Positions 1 to 10,785 of a DNA stretch of 64,000 nt are shown here, piece after piece. The notes under the pieces were generated by a model. It had not been told where the DNA came from. It was given only the letters and a program-made list of their open reading frames with translations, and ran no database searches. The DNA is from Bombardia bombarda. Taxonomy: Eukaryota > Ascomycota > Sordariomycetes > Sordariales > Lasiosphaeriaceae. The stretch's first letter is position 1; every line of letters begins with the position of its first letter. Both the position numbers and the translations under genes were made by a program. The stretch lies in NCBI GenBank assembly GCA_030512295.1, contig JAULSR010000001.1, positions 1,984,001 through 2,048,000 of the forward strand, in the 5' to 3' direction.

Positions 1-486
1 TTTGGACACATAACAGATCCGGCAAGCTCAACGCAAAGCAGCACGAGCTGCTTGAGTTGCAGGCCAAGGCACAAGCTCGTCTTGCCAAGAGTCGTGCGCG
101 ATTCGCTCAGGGACTCGAGGATGCGCGTGAGGTGCGTGCCGATCTCGAGTGGACCCAGAAGAAAGTGACGTGAGTGTTTCCTGCCGCCCCCTTTTCTAGC
201 TTTTGGTCTTTTTCACAGAACTGCAGAGAATCTGGAGAAAGGAGATTTGTGACGCGTGCGAGCGAGTAAATCGCGGGTTCTGCAGATCTACAGATCGAGA
301 GCAGGCGAGAAAAAAGACAGCTCGCCGCAGCGATCGAGACTGGGCATTTTACATCCTTTTACGAAAATTGAACAGACAGAGGCTGACACTAAGGAACACA
401 GGTCTTTGAAAACGAAGGCGTCAAAGAAGCACTCCAAGGAGTTCAGCAAGGCGCGGGCACGCTATCCTTCCCCAGACTCTTACTGA
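1..486 (+). CDS. KXD1: KXD1-like protein (KxDL domain), 3' part only
   Basis: The 3' end of a gene that runs off the left edge. Coding exons are <1-169 and 402-486, joined by a 232 nt intron (GTGAGT at 170, ACACAG ending at 401). The spliced product contains SGKLNAKQHELLELQAKAQ, then LEDAREVRADLEWTQKKVTS, and ends KARARYPSPDSY. This matches the fungal KxDL family, whose members share the LEWTQK core and a Y-P-S-P tail. KXD1 is a small coiled-coil subunit of BLOC-1-like complexes acting on endosome/lysosome (vacuole) traffic. The N-terminal part, including the KxDL motif, is outside the window. A TAACAG acceptor at 11-16 could mean that the visible exon starts at 17, so the first few codons are uncertain. 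It is convergent with the next gene. Confidence 0.85.
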
Positions 487-2035
487 AAAGATTTCAGCGA
501 GAAGTCAATATTTCGGGCACTCTGGAGTTTTTACGGTTTCGGTTTCGTCCTTTTTGACATTTTCGTCCTTTTTCGACTCTCGTGTTTTTTCACCAAGTTT
601 CATGTTCGGGAAATCTGCTTGCATAAGAAGCGGAGCGAGTACAGCACAACAGACAAACAAAAAGTGTTTGCTGCCGGGGGGGCAGGAGAGCCTTGAGAAA
701 GAGGTGACGTTGAAAATCCAAAAGGGGTGGGGGGGCGAGGCGCGGCAAAAACGAAAACGCCGCAGGAATAGCCGCGCCGTCACTCGCTGCTTTATCACAC
801 GCACACACACGCAGCAGCAGAAACGGGGCTAGGGGTGCTCTATCTGCACTTTCTTTTCCTGCAGCTCTCGGCGGGCGGAATGGAGGGGGTAAGGGGGCGG
901 GCGCGTTTTTTGCGATCTCACGCCCCCTCCCTCACACAAACCGAGCGTGCAAACGGCTGGCATAGCATACTTGCTTGTTTCACGAAACGTTATGACTTAT
1001 GATTGGACGAACTGCGGGCAACGGTTCTGGTATGAGGGACACCGTTTTCTTTTATTTGTGTGGGATTTGGACAAAAAGGGAAGAAGTACACATTCACCCA
1101 CCTTCCGTTTCCCCCCCTTTTGTGTGTCCCCCCCTCTTCTCCTCCTGCAAGTTTCTGGGGTGGGAGTGGTGGGATGGGATGGCGGGAACGGACGGACAGA
1201 CCCGGTAGGGCGGATGGGACAGTGAGAAAGAAGGGGCAAAAAGGCAAGCGCCAGGGCTGCATAAAGAGGTACCGAGTATGTAGCTGCTGCATGGCAGGCA
1301 GGGCTGAGGGCAGCTTAGCTTACATTTGCCCCCCGGGGGCCCCCTGCTCTTGTCACTTCACCCCCCTCCTCAGATGTTGCGCGCGTGCCGCCTTCCCTGC
1401 CTTGGGATTACAGTACCAAGGAAGCGGCGGCAGGCACCACACGTGGGGAGGGGAGGGAGGAGGGAGGGAATGATGCCGCATACTGGTAGTGTCCCTTTTG
1501 GAACAGAGATGGGCTGAGGATTTCCACTTTTTAAGGTCCGGCAGACTGCCAGTTGCAACAAGGGGGGTAGGATAACTATGAGGTTGTTTCTCTGATGTCG
1601 ATAGTACAGTTCAGTACCCAGGCAGGCAGGTAGGCAGCTTTGCCGGGCACCCGGTAGCATGGGAGAGGGGCTCGGTGGTGGTAGTGTGCCTTTTATTGGG
1701 TCCAGACGAGTTTTTTCTTAGTCGGCTGGGTAGGTAGGCAGGCGTTGCTCTCTCTTTTTCTACGTAGTAATATGAAGCTGTAGACTCTTTGATTGTTCCT
1801 AGATTCCTAACCGGTGAAGTTCTTCTGTGACCAGCCCGGCCAATCCAGCCAACTCCCGTTGCCTTCTCCTCTCCTCGCGTACATTTGCCTTTGTCTCATG
1901 CGAGCACTGCCCAATTTATACACGGCAAACTGCATGCCCAGCCATCCACCAAGAGGCCCTATCCGACCTTGCTGCATCATGTGACGACTGGTGATGCCCA
2001 ACCTGCGGGTTGGTTTGTTGTAACCCCTGATAGCA
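487..2035. other. Intergenic, convergent 3' flanks
   Basis: No coding region I can support. It holds the 3' flank of KXD1 and of the minus-strand gene ending near 2036. It is rich in G and C homopolymer runs and GGCA/GGTA-type short repeats (about 1618-1640 and 1727-1745). A CACGTGGG E-box lies at 1440-1447. Short open frames here have no recognisable domains. Confidence 0.6.
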
Positions 2036-3358
2036 TCACGTGATTACCCCTGAATGTCCTTGGATTCCTTTCCCCTTGATTCTTTCCCATACATATACAC
2101 AGATATAAATCCAAGCCATTCCTCCACCAGATAGTTGGTGTCCAGCTGAAATTCCAAAGCCGATAAAAAGAAGTGATGATTGCTCCACGCCTGCGCTCTC
2201 AAATACCAGTCGTCGCCGCAGCAGCTGAACAAAACACACGAAACATAGAGCATCATGTAGCCAAAGAGGACATGTGGCTTCCTCCTCGCCCCCTCTTCCT
2301 CCTCCACCACCCGGCGACCGGCTCGGAAGCCAGGACCCCCTTGGCTCCAAGCCCATAGTCTGCTCAAGCCGCTCCCACGGGTTTTCGTTGCTGCTCGGGT
2401 CGTAGTAGTCAATGTACCACTGCCGGTTCTGGCCGCCACGACCGCCGCCCCGTCCAAACCCACCTCCTCCTCCTCCTCCTCCTCCACGACCACCGCCTTG
2501 CAAGGGGGCCCAGTCCTGTACCCCAGGAGGTGGGGGCTGTTGTAGCTGATAATCCATGGAACTTGCTGCTGCTGCTGCAAATGCCGGGATGGGCGGGAGG
2601 CTGTTGATACCGCTGCCGCTGCCGACACTGACACTGACACTGACGCCCGGGGCAAGACCATACGGCGCAGGTGCAGGCGCAGGTGCAGGTACAGATACAA
2701 CCGGCCGGTGGTGCACAGGAGCGGGTAACCTCATCGGGGCAGCATCGGGCGCATGAACAGCAGCAGCAGTGGGCGTCTCGCCGGCCAGATGCGCCGCCAC
2801 CAGCTGCCGAATAACCCGCTGCGACACGTCGAGATTTCTTGATCGGTAGTAGGCCTCTAGCTCCATCTCGCGAGGACTCTGTGTCCTCTCATCAGCTGCT
2901 GCTGCTTCTGCTGCTGCTGCTGCTGCTGGGTAAGCGGGGGAGACCACGCCCGGCGGTGGTGGAACGCCAGGGAGGACGCGGGCGGCTGCGCCGTTGCCTG
3001 CTGTTTCGTCGTCGTCGTCGGAGCAGAGGTCAATCTCATCAATGTTTTCTCTTTCTTCACTGAACGTCACAGCGCTTGCTGTGGGTGTGGCGGTGTGGCG
3101 AGGATGCAAGGGCATGCGGTTCGCGCCTGTTAGTTCCGCGTCGTCGTCGTTGAAGCGGCGTTTCTTGGCGGGACGGCGGCGGTCTTTGTTGGCGCCGAAG
3201 CTGCTGAAGCCCATTGCTGCGGCCATGGCGGCGGCGTCGGCATCGAGGTCGTCATCTTCGGAGGAGTTGATGATTTCGGGGTTGTCGTTGTTGTTGTCGT
3301 CGTCGGAGATGGGGATGATGTCTATCTCGTCGGGGTTGGGGTTGGGGGTGATGTCCAT
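2036..3358 (-). CDS. Low-complexity nuclear protein with MPLKIP/TTDN1-like C-terminal motif
   Basis: A single open frame of 440 codons, starting at an ATG in good context (AAAATGGAC). Residues 1-45 are acidic (D/N/E). GFSSFG (50-55) is followed by a basic nuclear-localisation-like KKRRF (65-69). Residues 140-280 are Ala/Pro-rich, 288-310 are nearly pure Gly/Arg, and residues 314-332 contain YYDPSSNENPWERLE followed by GLEPRGSWLPSR. The short motif matches in spacing the conserved C-terminus of MPLKIP/TTDN1 (Y-[FY]-x-P-S-x-x-E-x-P-W-x-x-L-E), a protein linked to intron-lariat debranching and transcription. That link is my inference from the motif; the rest of the protein is disordered. The last 80 residues look like read-through of 3' sequence or an unrecognised intron (strong acceptor TTTTGTTCAG near 2217), so the true C-terminus is unsure. 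It is divergent from the calycin-like gene. Confidence 0.7.
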   Translation of the reverse strand: MDITPNPNPDEIDIIPISDDDNNNDNPEIINSSEDDDLDADAAAMAAAMGFSSFGANKDRRRPAKKRRFNDDDAELTGANRMPLHPRHTATPTASAVTFSEERENIDEIDLCSDDDDETAGNGAAARVLPGVPPPPGVVSPAYPAAAAAAEAAAADERTQSPREMELEAYYRSRNLDVSQRVIRQLVAAHLAGETPTAAAVHAPDAAPMRLPAPVHHRPVVSVPAPAPAPAPYGLAPGVSVSVSVGSGSGINSLPPIPAFAAAAASSMDYQLQQPPPPGVQDWAPLQGGGRGGGGGGGGGFGRGGGRGGQNRQWYIDYYDPSSNENPWERLEQTMGLEPRGSWLPSRSPGGGGGRGGEEEATCPLWLHDALCFVCFVQLLRRRLVFESAGVEQSSLLFIGFGISAGHQLSGGGMAWIYICVYVWERIKGKGIQGHSGVIT

Positions 3359-4542
3359 TTTGGGGCGGAGGGGGTGGATGGGTGAAGGGGTGGATGAGGG
3401 AGGTGAGAGAGGGTGAGATGTAAATGGCGTAGATGATGTAGGCGTTGAAAGATGTGAGTGGAGGTTTGAGGTTTGAGTGTGGTGATTCTTGATGGTGGTT
3501 GTGAGTGAATGAGATGAACGTAAAACGAAAGTAAAATCGCCTTTGAGCGGTGGGTGGGGCCTGGATTTGTTTTGTTCGGTCGAGGTGTTTGTTGTTCAGG
3601 AGACTGATAGGATGGCAGACAGGCGACTTTCAGATAGTCACTGTTTCATCTGTTCAGTAAGGCAAAGGTGAGTGTGTGAAATCAGTTGATCTGGTAGGCA
3701 TGATTTCTGGTGAAAATGGCAATCCTTGAAATGAACCTGAATTGAAGTTGAAGTTGCCTGTCAGGGGAGAAAGTGAACTGGGTTGGCGGTCTGTGGCTCG
3801 CAGCGCCCGCAGCGCCCCGTACCTTGCTTAGAACAGTGGGGCCCGATGCGCCAAAAGTCCCCAAAATATCTGGCGAACGGTACCCTTGTGGGGCGCCTCT
3901 AGACGGTGCCGCCCAAATTAATGGATCCCTTCCATCCCCTGTAACTTTGTCGCTTCCCCAACTGAACTGAACTGTGGCCAACTTTTGGCAAGATCGATTA
4001 GGTAGTGTGACAATACAACAAAGGCCATGGCCTATTGAGCCTCTTTACATAATGCGCCTTACATACCTTACATATCAAATAACAACCTGGAAGGTAGACG
4101 TCATGTGATTGATCGCCCTGACTAGGATTGCTTAACGTCTTGCGATGTTATATCGCTGGACATAAGAAATAATCTTGACTGTTCTCCTAGAACAACCTGC
4201 ACCTAACCTATTCTACTGGTAGCTGATCTTCTCAACACATCAACGACCTACAAAGTCAGCAGCTCATTTCCCACCCCATTTTTGAACATTTCCTTCCCGG
4301 GGGTATCTCTCTGTCTCTCCTATTACTCCCCGCGCTTGGACGTTCCTGAGGAACTGGTCTGTTTCGCACTTGTACGAATCGAGGCGATCAACGCAACCAC
4401 ACACCACCTTTGAGTTTTGACAACTTCATTTCACAAAACACCACCAAACTCGGGGAAAATACGTACCATATCTTCAACTGCATCACACTTTGCTCGCTCG
4501 ATTCGGCCGGCAAACCCATAAAACATCACCACTAAACCAACC
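3359..4542. other. Divergent intergenic region (promoters of flanking genes)
   Basis: Holds the 5' flanks of the minus-strand gene starting at 3358 and the plus-strand gene starting at 4543. The right half turns pyrimidine-rich before the ATG (4190-4540), as in a transcribed leader. No coding frame or RNA gene is supported. Confidence 0.55.
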
Positions 4543-5187
4543 ATGGCGGACACCATCATAACACCACCCTCCACCATATCCCTGCGCCTCCCATCAAAGT
4601 ACTCAACCTCCACCACCCTGACTACGTCCCCATCCCCATCCCCTCCGCTCGAATGGCTCCACGGCACCTGGTCCGTAACGCACTCCACCCTCTCCATGTG
4701 GCGCGCCGCCCGCAACGTGCGCATCACCTACACCCCGCTCGAGCCAGCCCCCGCCACTCCTAAGAGCAGCAGCACCCCTCGCCCTCGGCTCGGCGACATG
4801 GTCGCGTACGAGGCGTCGAGCGGCAAGGGCGGGGTCAAGCGCATCGCGGGCGTCGACACGGCCACGACGGGCGACGACACGAGCGTCTGGGACTGGCGCG
4901 GCAAGGGCTGGATGTTTGTGCTGTCGAGCCACTGGGAGGTGCTGGGCTGGGGCGAGCGCCCGTTATCTGATGGGCAGACGGAGCGCTGGGCCGTGACGTG
5001 GTTCGCCGCGACAAAGTTCACTAAGGAGGGGCTGGACATTTACAGCGATCGGAGGGAGGGCGGGAGCAAGGAGACGGTGGAGGAGATTATTGCGGCGCTG
5101 AAGACGCTGGGGGCGAAGCCGCTGGTGGAGCTGTGCGAGAGGGATATGGTGCCGGTGGAGATTGTGTTGCCGTGGAAGGAGACGTAG
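4543..5187 (+). CDS. Calycin/lipocalin-like conserved fungal protein
   Basis: An intronless frame of 214 residues with a strong start context (ACCATGG). After a Ser/Thr/Pro-rich N-terminus (1-35) comes WLHGTWSVTHSTL (38-50), resembling the opening G-x-W strand of lipocalin-type beta barrels. It is followed by alternating hydrophobic strands, including VWDWRGKGWMFVLSSHWEVLGW and ERWAVTWFA. The tail (about 180-214) is helical and charged. I recall this layout from conserved ascomycete proteins labelled calycin-like, with no known ligand. There is no signal peptide or membrane segment, so it is probably cytosolic. It is convergent with the CIR_N gene, with about 140 bp between stop codons. The family call is moderate; the reading frame itself is secure. 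Confidence 0.75.
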   Translation: MADTIITPPSTISLRLPSKYSTSTTLTTSPSPSPPLEWLHGTWSVTHSTLSMWRAARNVRITYTPLEPAPATPKSSSTPRPRLGDMVAYEASSGKGGVKRIAGVDTATTGDDTSVWDWRGKGWMFVLSSHWEVLGWGERPLSDGQTERWAVTWFAATKFTKEGLDIYSDRREGGSKETVEEIIAALKTLGAKPLVELCERDMVPVEIVLPWKET

Positions 5188-5327
5188 AAGGAGACGTAGA
5201 AGGCGGGGGTAGGGGGTAGATGGAAAGAGATGGAGAGGAGATTGTGGAAATGGATTGAATGAATGGGTATCTTTGTAATTAATTCATGTGCATCGTTATT
5301 ATATAGAATGTAACGGCATGTAGACCA

Positions 5328-6485
5328 TCATGGCCGATGGTGCCTCTTGTGTCTGTGTCTATCATCGTCGGCTCTTGGGGATCGAGATCGGCGGCGGTCA
5401 CGCCTACCATCGTCTCTACGATCCCTCTCACCATGTCGGTCTCTCTCAGACCTCCCCTCGCTGCGATGCCCACCATGCCGATGCCGATGATCCTCACCCC
5501 GCCGTCTATCATCCTCATCATGATGTCTCTCATGGCTAGATCCCGCCCTTCTCTCCCTCTCCCCCCCTTGACTACCATCACCATCCTCGCCCCCCCGCCT
5601 CCTCCTCCTCTCCTTATCCCTCCTCCTCTCCTCCTTCCTCATCGCCCTCACCTCCCTCTCCCTCTCCTCAGCCTCCACCCTCCGCCCCTTATCCAGCTCC
5701 CTCACTTTCGCCGCGCCCATCTTCATCATGGCCAGCGGATCGCTTGCGCCCAGCCTCGCCGCCTCGCGCCCCTTGCGCCCGGGGTCCTCGCGCCCAAACA
5801 CATTCTTGGACGGCACCACCAGCGCCGCGCCATCATCCGGCGCGACATACCACGGCCCCGCGCCGCCGCCGCCTCCCCTGCCTGCTGCGTCGGCAAAGCG
5901 CATCTGGTGCTGGTCTTCGAGCTCGCGTCTCTTTTTCGCTGCCTCGCGCTCGGCGTCGGCGTTCTTCTCTCGTGGCGGTTCCTCGTTGAACAGCAAGATG
6001 TGGCCCTTGGCGTCGACTAGGGGGGGTTCTTTTGCTGCTGCTGCTGCTGCTGATGATGATGATGAAGCGACCGCCAGCTCCCGCGCGACACGATCGCCTG
6101 CCTCGGCGTTTTCCCGGACGAGACGCATCTCAAAGTCAGTGTCGTCCTCACCTGCGCGCTTGCGCTTCTTGCGTGGTGGGCCGCGGCTGTGTTGGTGACC
6201 AGTGGCGGCTCTTCCTTGGTCTTTCTGGATATCATTGCCATCATCCTCAAGGGGCGGCGGCACTTCACCGCGCAGAATGGCCAGACGGCGGACGGCATCG
6301 ACCTCTTGCATGCGCTGCTCCTCGGCCTCTTCCTGGGCGCGGGCGGCCGCCTCGTCGCGGCGCACGCGCGCGATGTTGTCTGCGTTGTAGACGTTCCATG
6401 ATTTTTTGCCGAGGAGGTGGCTGTATAAGAAGTTAGTGATGTGATATATGGATGGATGAGATAGAGGATGTGCTTACAGAGGCAT
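5328..6485 (-). CDS. CIR_N-domain protein, LENG1-like putative pre-mRNA splicing factor
   Basis: Two exons: 6478-6485 (only 8 coding nt, ATGCCTCT) and 5328-6420, joined by a 57 nt intron (GTAAGC...TATACAG). The product is 366 residues. The N-terminus reads MPLHLLGKKSWNVYNADNIA, then RVRRDE and an Ala/Glu/Arg-rich helix (about 22-55). This is the CIR N-terminal domain in the form seen in LENG1 relatives, where K-K-S-W-x-V is the hallmark. A nuclear-localisation-like RKKRKR lies at 86-91. The C-terminal third is an extreme Arg/Asp/Glu/His repeat ending in RRRSRSPRADDDRHRHK, like SR-type spliceosomal proteins. Location in the nucleus and a role in splicing are inferred from family and composition. 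CWC25 is a related CIR_N protein, but its N-terminus differs. It is divergent from SEC18. Confidence 0.8.
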
Positions 6486-7433
6486 CGTGGCGCTGTTTGG
6501 TAAAGTTGTAGGTAGGTCACTCCCAAGACGGGATGCCAAGTGATGATGATGCTCGATGTTAGTGGGAGGATGGATGCCCTGTAGCGATAAGCATAGGGAG
6601 ATGCTTGCCGCGGTTGCCTAACCCGAGGTACCTGTAAGTGCCCGCCAGCCGCCTGCCAGGCGCCCCGCCTCACCACTTTCACCAAGACACCGCAGCAAGG
6701 TTGCGGCTGGCGTCGCGGTTAGTGGCGTCTGGACCGCCGCACAAGATCCGGGGCTTAGCGCCTTGACACCTAGAGCTTTGGGGTTCGGCGTGGTCGGGTT
6801 GCGCTAAATGCGTGTCAGCCACTCAGCTTCCCATCCCATCCCAGGATAGGTACCGCCTAATCGTGGGGCACAACTGAAACGTCAGAGCTTCCTCAAACTA
6901 CCCGTCACCTTGACAAGGAGAGAGGGAATTCTGTGATTAATTCCAGCAATTCTTTTACTACGGAAATTATACTCGTACTTTGAAAGAGTGGCATTTTTGC
7001 ATGCCTTTCGTTTTGCTTTGATCGCAAAGGGTCTCTGCTTATTTTTATACAGCCAGCGCTGAACAGTACGCCGTCTTGATGGTGATTGAATCAACTCCCT
7101 GTTACAAGTACCTCCAAGTGGGTAGGGACCGTACCTAAGGTTGGTAAGTTAGGTAGTTGCCTGGCCGAAAGCGCTCGACAGAGAGAGGCCACCTCACCTC
7201 GCCCCATAACAAACATATCCATCTGAACACGTTCCGTAGCTTACGCAAACAGACGGGCCCTTGAACGGACAGACCTTGTGACGCATCACAACCAATACAC
7301 CAAACGATCCATTCTCTTGCGAACCCCGACACAACTCACCTCGACACCTCGAACAATCGAAAGAAACACGCAAGAGCCAGTCTCTTTCGCGATCCTCACT
7401 CGACGAGCAACCAACCAAGCGCCTCAATCAACC
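6486..7433. other. Divergent promoter region between the CIR_N gene and SEC18
   Basis: About 0.95 kb between two outward-reading genes. The part before 7434 (7260-7433) is A/C-rich, as in a leader. TACCTAAGGTTGGTAAGTTAGGTAG-like repeats occur near 7133-7158. I see no coding frame. Confidence 0.5.
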
Positions 7434-10388
7434 ATGGATTTGCGCAACAACCTCTTTGGCAAAGGGCCCCGTGGGGGCTTGCCTGGCCGCCAGGTTCAGA
7501 GACCTCCGGCAGGGACCGACGGCGGATACGACAGCCCCCGCGGCTCCGGCATGGCGCCGCCCCCGGCCAACTACGACAACTACGGCCCGAGATCGCCCGG
7601 TAGGACAGCGAATGGGCCCGGTGGTGGTGGTGGTGGTGGTGGTGGTGGTGGCTACAGCAGCTACGGCGGGGAAAGAGGCGGAGGAGGGGGAGGAGGGGGG
7701 TATAATGACCCTTACGCCGGGCAGCAGAAGCCCTCAGTGGGCGCCCCATACCAGTCGTCTCAGCCGTCGCGCGGTGGTCGGCCGCTGAGACTGGCAAAGG
7801 TGGAGGACAAGACGCTACAGGCTCAGTACATCTTTGGCAACGTGTGAGTGCCGCCTGTCTCTCCGATAATTGGTGGTAGTGAAAAAGCTACTGACTGGCC
7901 ACAACCATAGCTCTGCCGTGTCGCCCAACGACTTCCCCCCGAACCGCGACGGCTCCGACATCTACGTGCGCCTGACGGGGAGGCAGCTCAGGGGGGACTA
8001 TGTGGTGACAGCACGGCCCACGCAGGGCTTCCCAGACGGCTGCATCAGCTTGTCCGACCCGCAGCGGACGTGGTGCGGCGTGGGCATGATGGACGAGCTG
8101 GTGGGCGAGATCTTCGACCCCTTCAGCCAGGGCGGCCCGGCCTACATCGGCTCCATGGACGTCGAGATCGGCTTCGCCTCGCTGAAGAAGGCGGTCGAGG
8201 CGCCCTACGACCAGGAGGAGCTGACCGGCCTCTTCGTCAAGAACTTCCAGAACCAGGTCTTCGCGCCCGGCCAGCGGCTGATCATGGACGTCAAGAACAT
8301 CCCCCTCGCCATCATGGTCAAGACGGTCACCCTCATCGACCTCACCATGCAGCAGAAGCCGGCCGGCGGCGAGCCGCCCACGCGCAGCGACCCGGCCGCG
8401 CGCGGCATCCTGACCAACCAGGCCGGCATCGGCTTCTACAAGGACGCCCGGTCGACGCTCAAGCTCAAGGCCTCGAGCAAGCGCGCGGCCGCCAACGCCA
8501 TCATCAGCCCCGACTTCAAGTTCGAGGACATGGGCATCGGCGGCCTCGACGCCGAGTTCTCCACCATCTTCCGCCGCGCCTTTGCCTCCCGCATCTTCCC
8601 CCCCGGCCTCATCGAGAAGCTCGGCATCATGCACGTCAAGGGCATGCTGCTCTACGGTCCCCCGGGGACGGGCAAGACGCTCATCGCGCGCCAGATCGGC
8701 AAGATGCTCAACGCGCGCGAGCCCAAGGTGATCAACGGGCCCGAGGTGCTCAACAAGTACGTCGGCCAGAGCGAGGAGAACATCCGCAAGCTTTTCGCGG
8801 ATGCGGAGAAGGAGTACAAGGAGAAGGGCGACGAGTCGGGCTTGCACATCATCATCTTTGACGAGCTCGACGCCGTGTGCAAGCAGCGCGGCTCCGGCGC
8901 CGGCGGCGGCACGGGCGTCGGCGACTCGGTCGTCAACCAGCTGCTCTCCAAGCTCGACGGCGTCGACCAGCTCAACAACATCCTGCTCATCGGCATGACC
9001 AACCGCAAGGACATGATCGACGACGCGCTGCTCCGGCCTGGTCGTCTCGAGGTGCAGATCGAGATCTCGCTGCCGGATGAGCACGGCCGCGCGCAGATTT
9101 TGAAGATCCACACGTCCAAGATGTTGGAGAACAAGGTGATGGAGCAGGACGTGGATTTGGCGGAGCTGGCGGCGCTGACGAAGAATTTTTCCGGAGCTGA
9201 GATCAGTGGGTTGGTCAAGTCGGCGACGTCGTACGCGTTCTCGCGGCATATTAAAGTTGGCACGATGGCGGGGGTGAGCGAGGACGTGGCGAACATGAAG
9301 GTGAATCGGCAGGACTTTATGAATGCGCTGGACGAGGTGAAGCCGGCGTTTGGCGCGGACGGGGCCGAGCTGGAGGACCTGCTCACGTTTGGGATCATTC
9401 ACTTTTCGCAGAGCATCAAGGCGATTTTGAACGATGGGATGTTGTATGTGGAGAATGTGCGGCAGCAGGACCGGTTGAGGCATATGAGCGTGTTGTTGCA
9501 TGGGCCGGTGGCGAGTGGGAAGACGGCGTTGGCGGCGCATATTGTAGGTTTTCTTTTTTTTTTTTTTTTTTCTTTTCTTTTCCGGTCCCGGCCCCTTGCC
9601 CCTTTATTTTGTCTGTCATTCTCTTAGTATGATGGATAAGTTGCTTTTGGGAATGAGGTTTACTGACGTGAAACACAAAAAAATACAGGCCATGAAGTCG
9701 GATTACCCGTTTATCAAGATCATCACGCCGTCGGACATGGTGGGCTTCCGCGACGAGGTGGCCAGGAAGGATTATATCCACAAGATCTTTACTGATGCGT
9801 ACAAGAGTCCTTTGAGCATGCTCATTCTTGGTATGTGTTTTTCTCGTCTCGCTGGTTTTATTCACCCCCCTTTCTGTTTTACCCCTATTTTCCTTCTCTG
9901 GTTGTCATCCGGCATGTATTCCTCCCATGCATAAGCATGAAAACTAACGCAAACAAGACAACATCGAGCGCATCATCGAATGGAACCCCGTGGGCCCGCG
10001 CCTGTCCAACATCATCCTGCAGGCGCTCGTGACGCTGCTGGAGACGCCGCCGCCCAAGGGCCACCGGCTGCTGATCCTGGCGACGACGTCGCAGCGGTCG
10101 GTGATGGAGCAGCTCGACGTGGCCGGCGCGTTTGACCGCCAGATCGCGGTGCCGGCGGTGCAAGACCTGCGCGAGCTGGGCACGGTGCTCAGCGAGACGG
10201 GCGTGTTTGAGTCGCCGGCTGATATCAACGAGGTGCTGAACACGGTGCAGTCGTACACCAACTCGGACAGCGTCGGCGTGGGCATCAAGACGATCTTGAC
10301 GACGGCCGAGAGCGCAAAGTTTAGCGCCGAGCCGGGGCAGTGGTTTGCTGAGCAGTTGGCGGGGCAGATTGCGAGGTTTAATGTTTGA
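7434..10388 (+). CDS. SEC18: Vesicular-fusion ATPase Sec18 (NSF)
   Basis: Four exons: 7434-7843, 7911-9543, 9689-9830 and 9958-10388, giving 871 residues; the start ATG is in ACCATGG. NSF/Sec18 is the hexameric AAA+ ATPase that, with alpha-SNAP, takes apart SNARE complexes. The N domain (about 116-330) begins near RPLRLAKVEDKTLQAQYIFG. D1 has Walker A GPPGTGKT (386-393), Walker B IIIFDELD (450-457) and the MTNRKDMIDDALLRPGRLE segment. D2 has P-loop GPVASGKT (668-675) and the relaxed Walker B LILDNIER typical of NSF D2, whose main role is hexamer assembly. The first 115 residues are a Gly/Pro/Tyr-rich extension with two poly-Gly tracts, one encoded by a GGT microsatellite. The first two junctions split the N domain and the D2 P-loop region. 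Confidence 0.96.
7618..7650 (+). repeat. GGT trinucleotide microsatellite in SEC18 exon 1
   Basis: About eleven GGT units in a row encoding a poly-Gly run in the N-terminal extension of Sec18; a GGA/GGG-rich Gly tract follows at about 7677-7700. Length variation between strains would be in frame. Confidence 0.85.
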
Positions 10389-10756
10389 GTTGTGTTAGAC
10401 ACTGGTTGTGTTGTGGTGGAAGCCCTTTACTGCTGGTATTGTGAAGGGTCGGGGGTTGTTCAGATTTAGAATGGATAGGTAGCGTGCGTGCGTGCGGATA
10501 GGTGTGTGCGCGTGCATTTAGATATTCTAATGAAGTTATCTCCTTGCCGGCTTTGGTGAAGATGGGGAAGAAGATCTGAAGATGGGGGAGCGAGGCGGAT
10601 AAAGACTTAAGTGATATATATGTACATATATTTATACCTAGATGGCAGCTTTCTATCTACTATGTGAGCCGCTGTGTTGGTTTGGCCTTGGCCTCGATAG
10701 ACCTAGACTGCCTTGCCTACCTACTACAGAATGATCATACAAATCGAACTTCGATA

Positions 10757-10785
10757 CTCACACACACGCACACACGCACACACAT
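10757..10785. repeat. CA-rich microsatellite
   Basis: Imperfect (CA)n interrupted by CG (CACACACGCACACACGCAC) in the 3' flank of SEC18. No function is indicated. Confidence 0.8.

Noticed and set aside
5337..6198. Plus-strand Pro/Ser/Leu-rich frames
   Set aside because: Opposite strand of the Arg/Asp-rich CIR_N gene; no family resemblance.
7888..9540. 550-codon minus-strand open frame
   Set aside because: Exact antisense shadow of SEC18; His/Arg/Leu-rich composition reflects GC-rich third positions and no domain is present.
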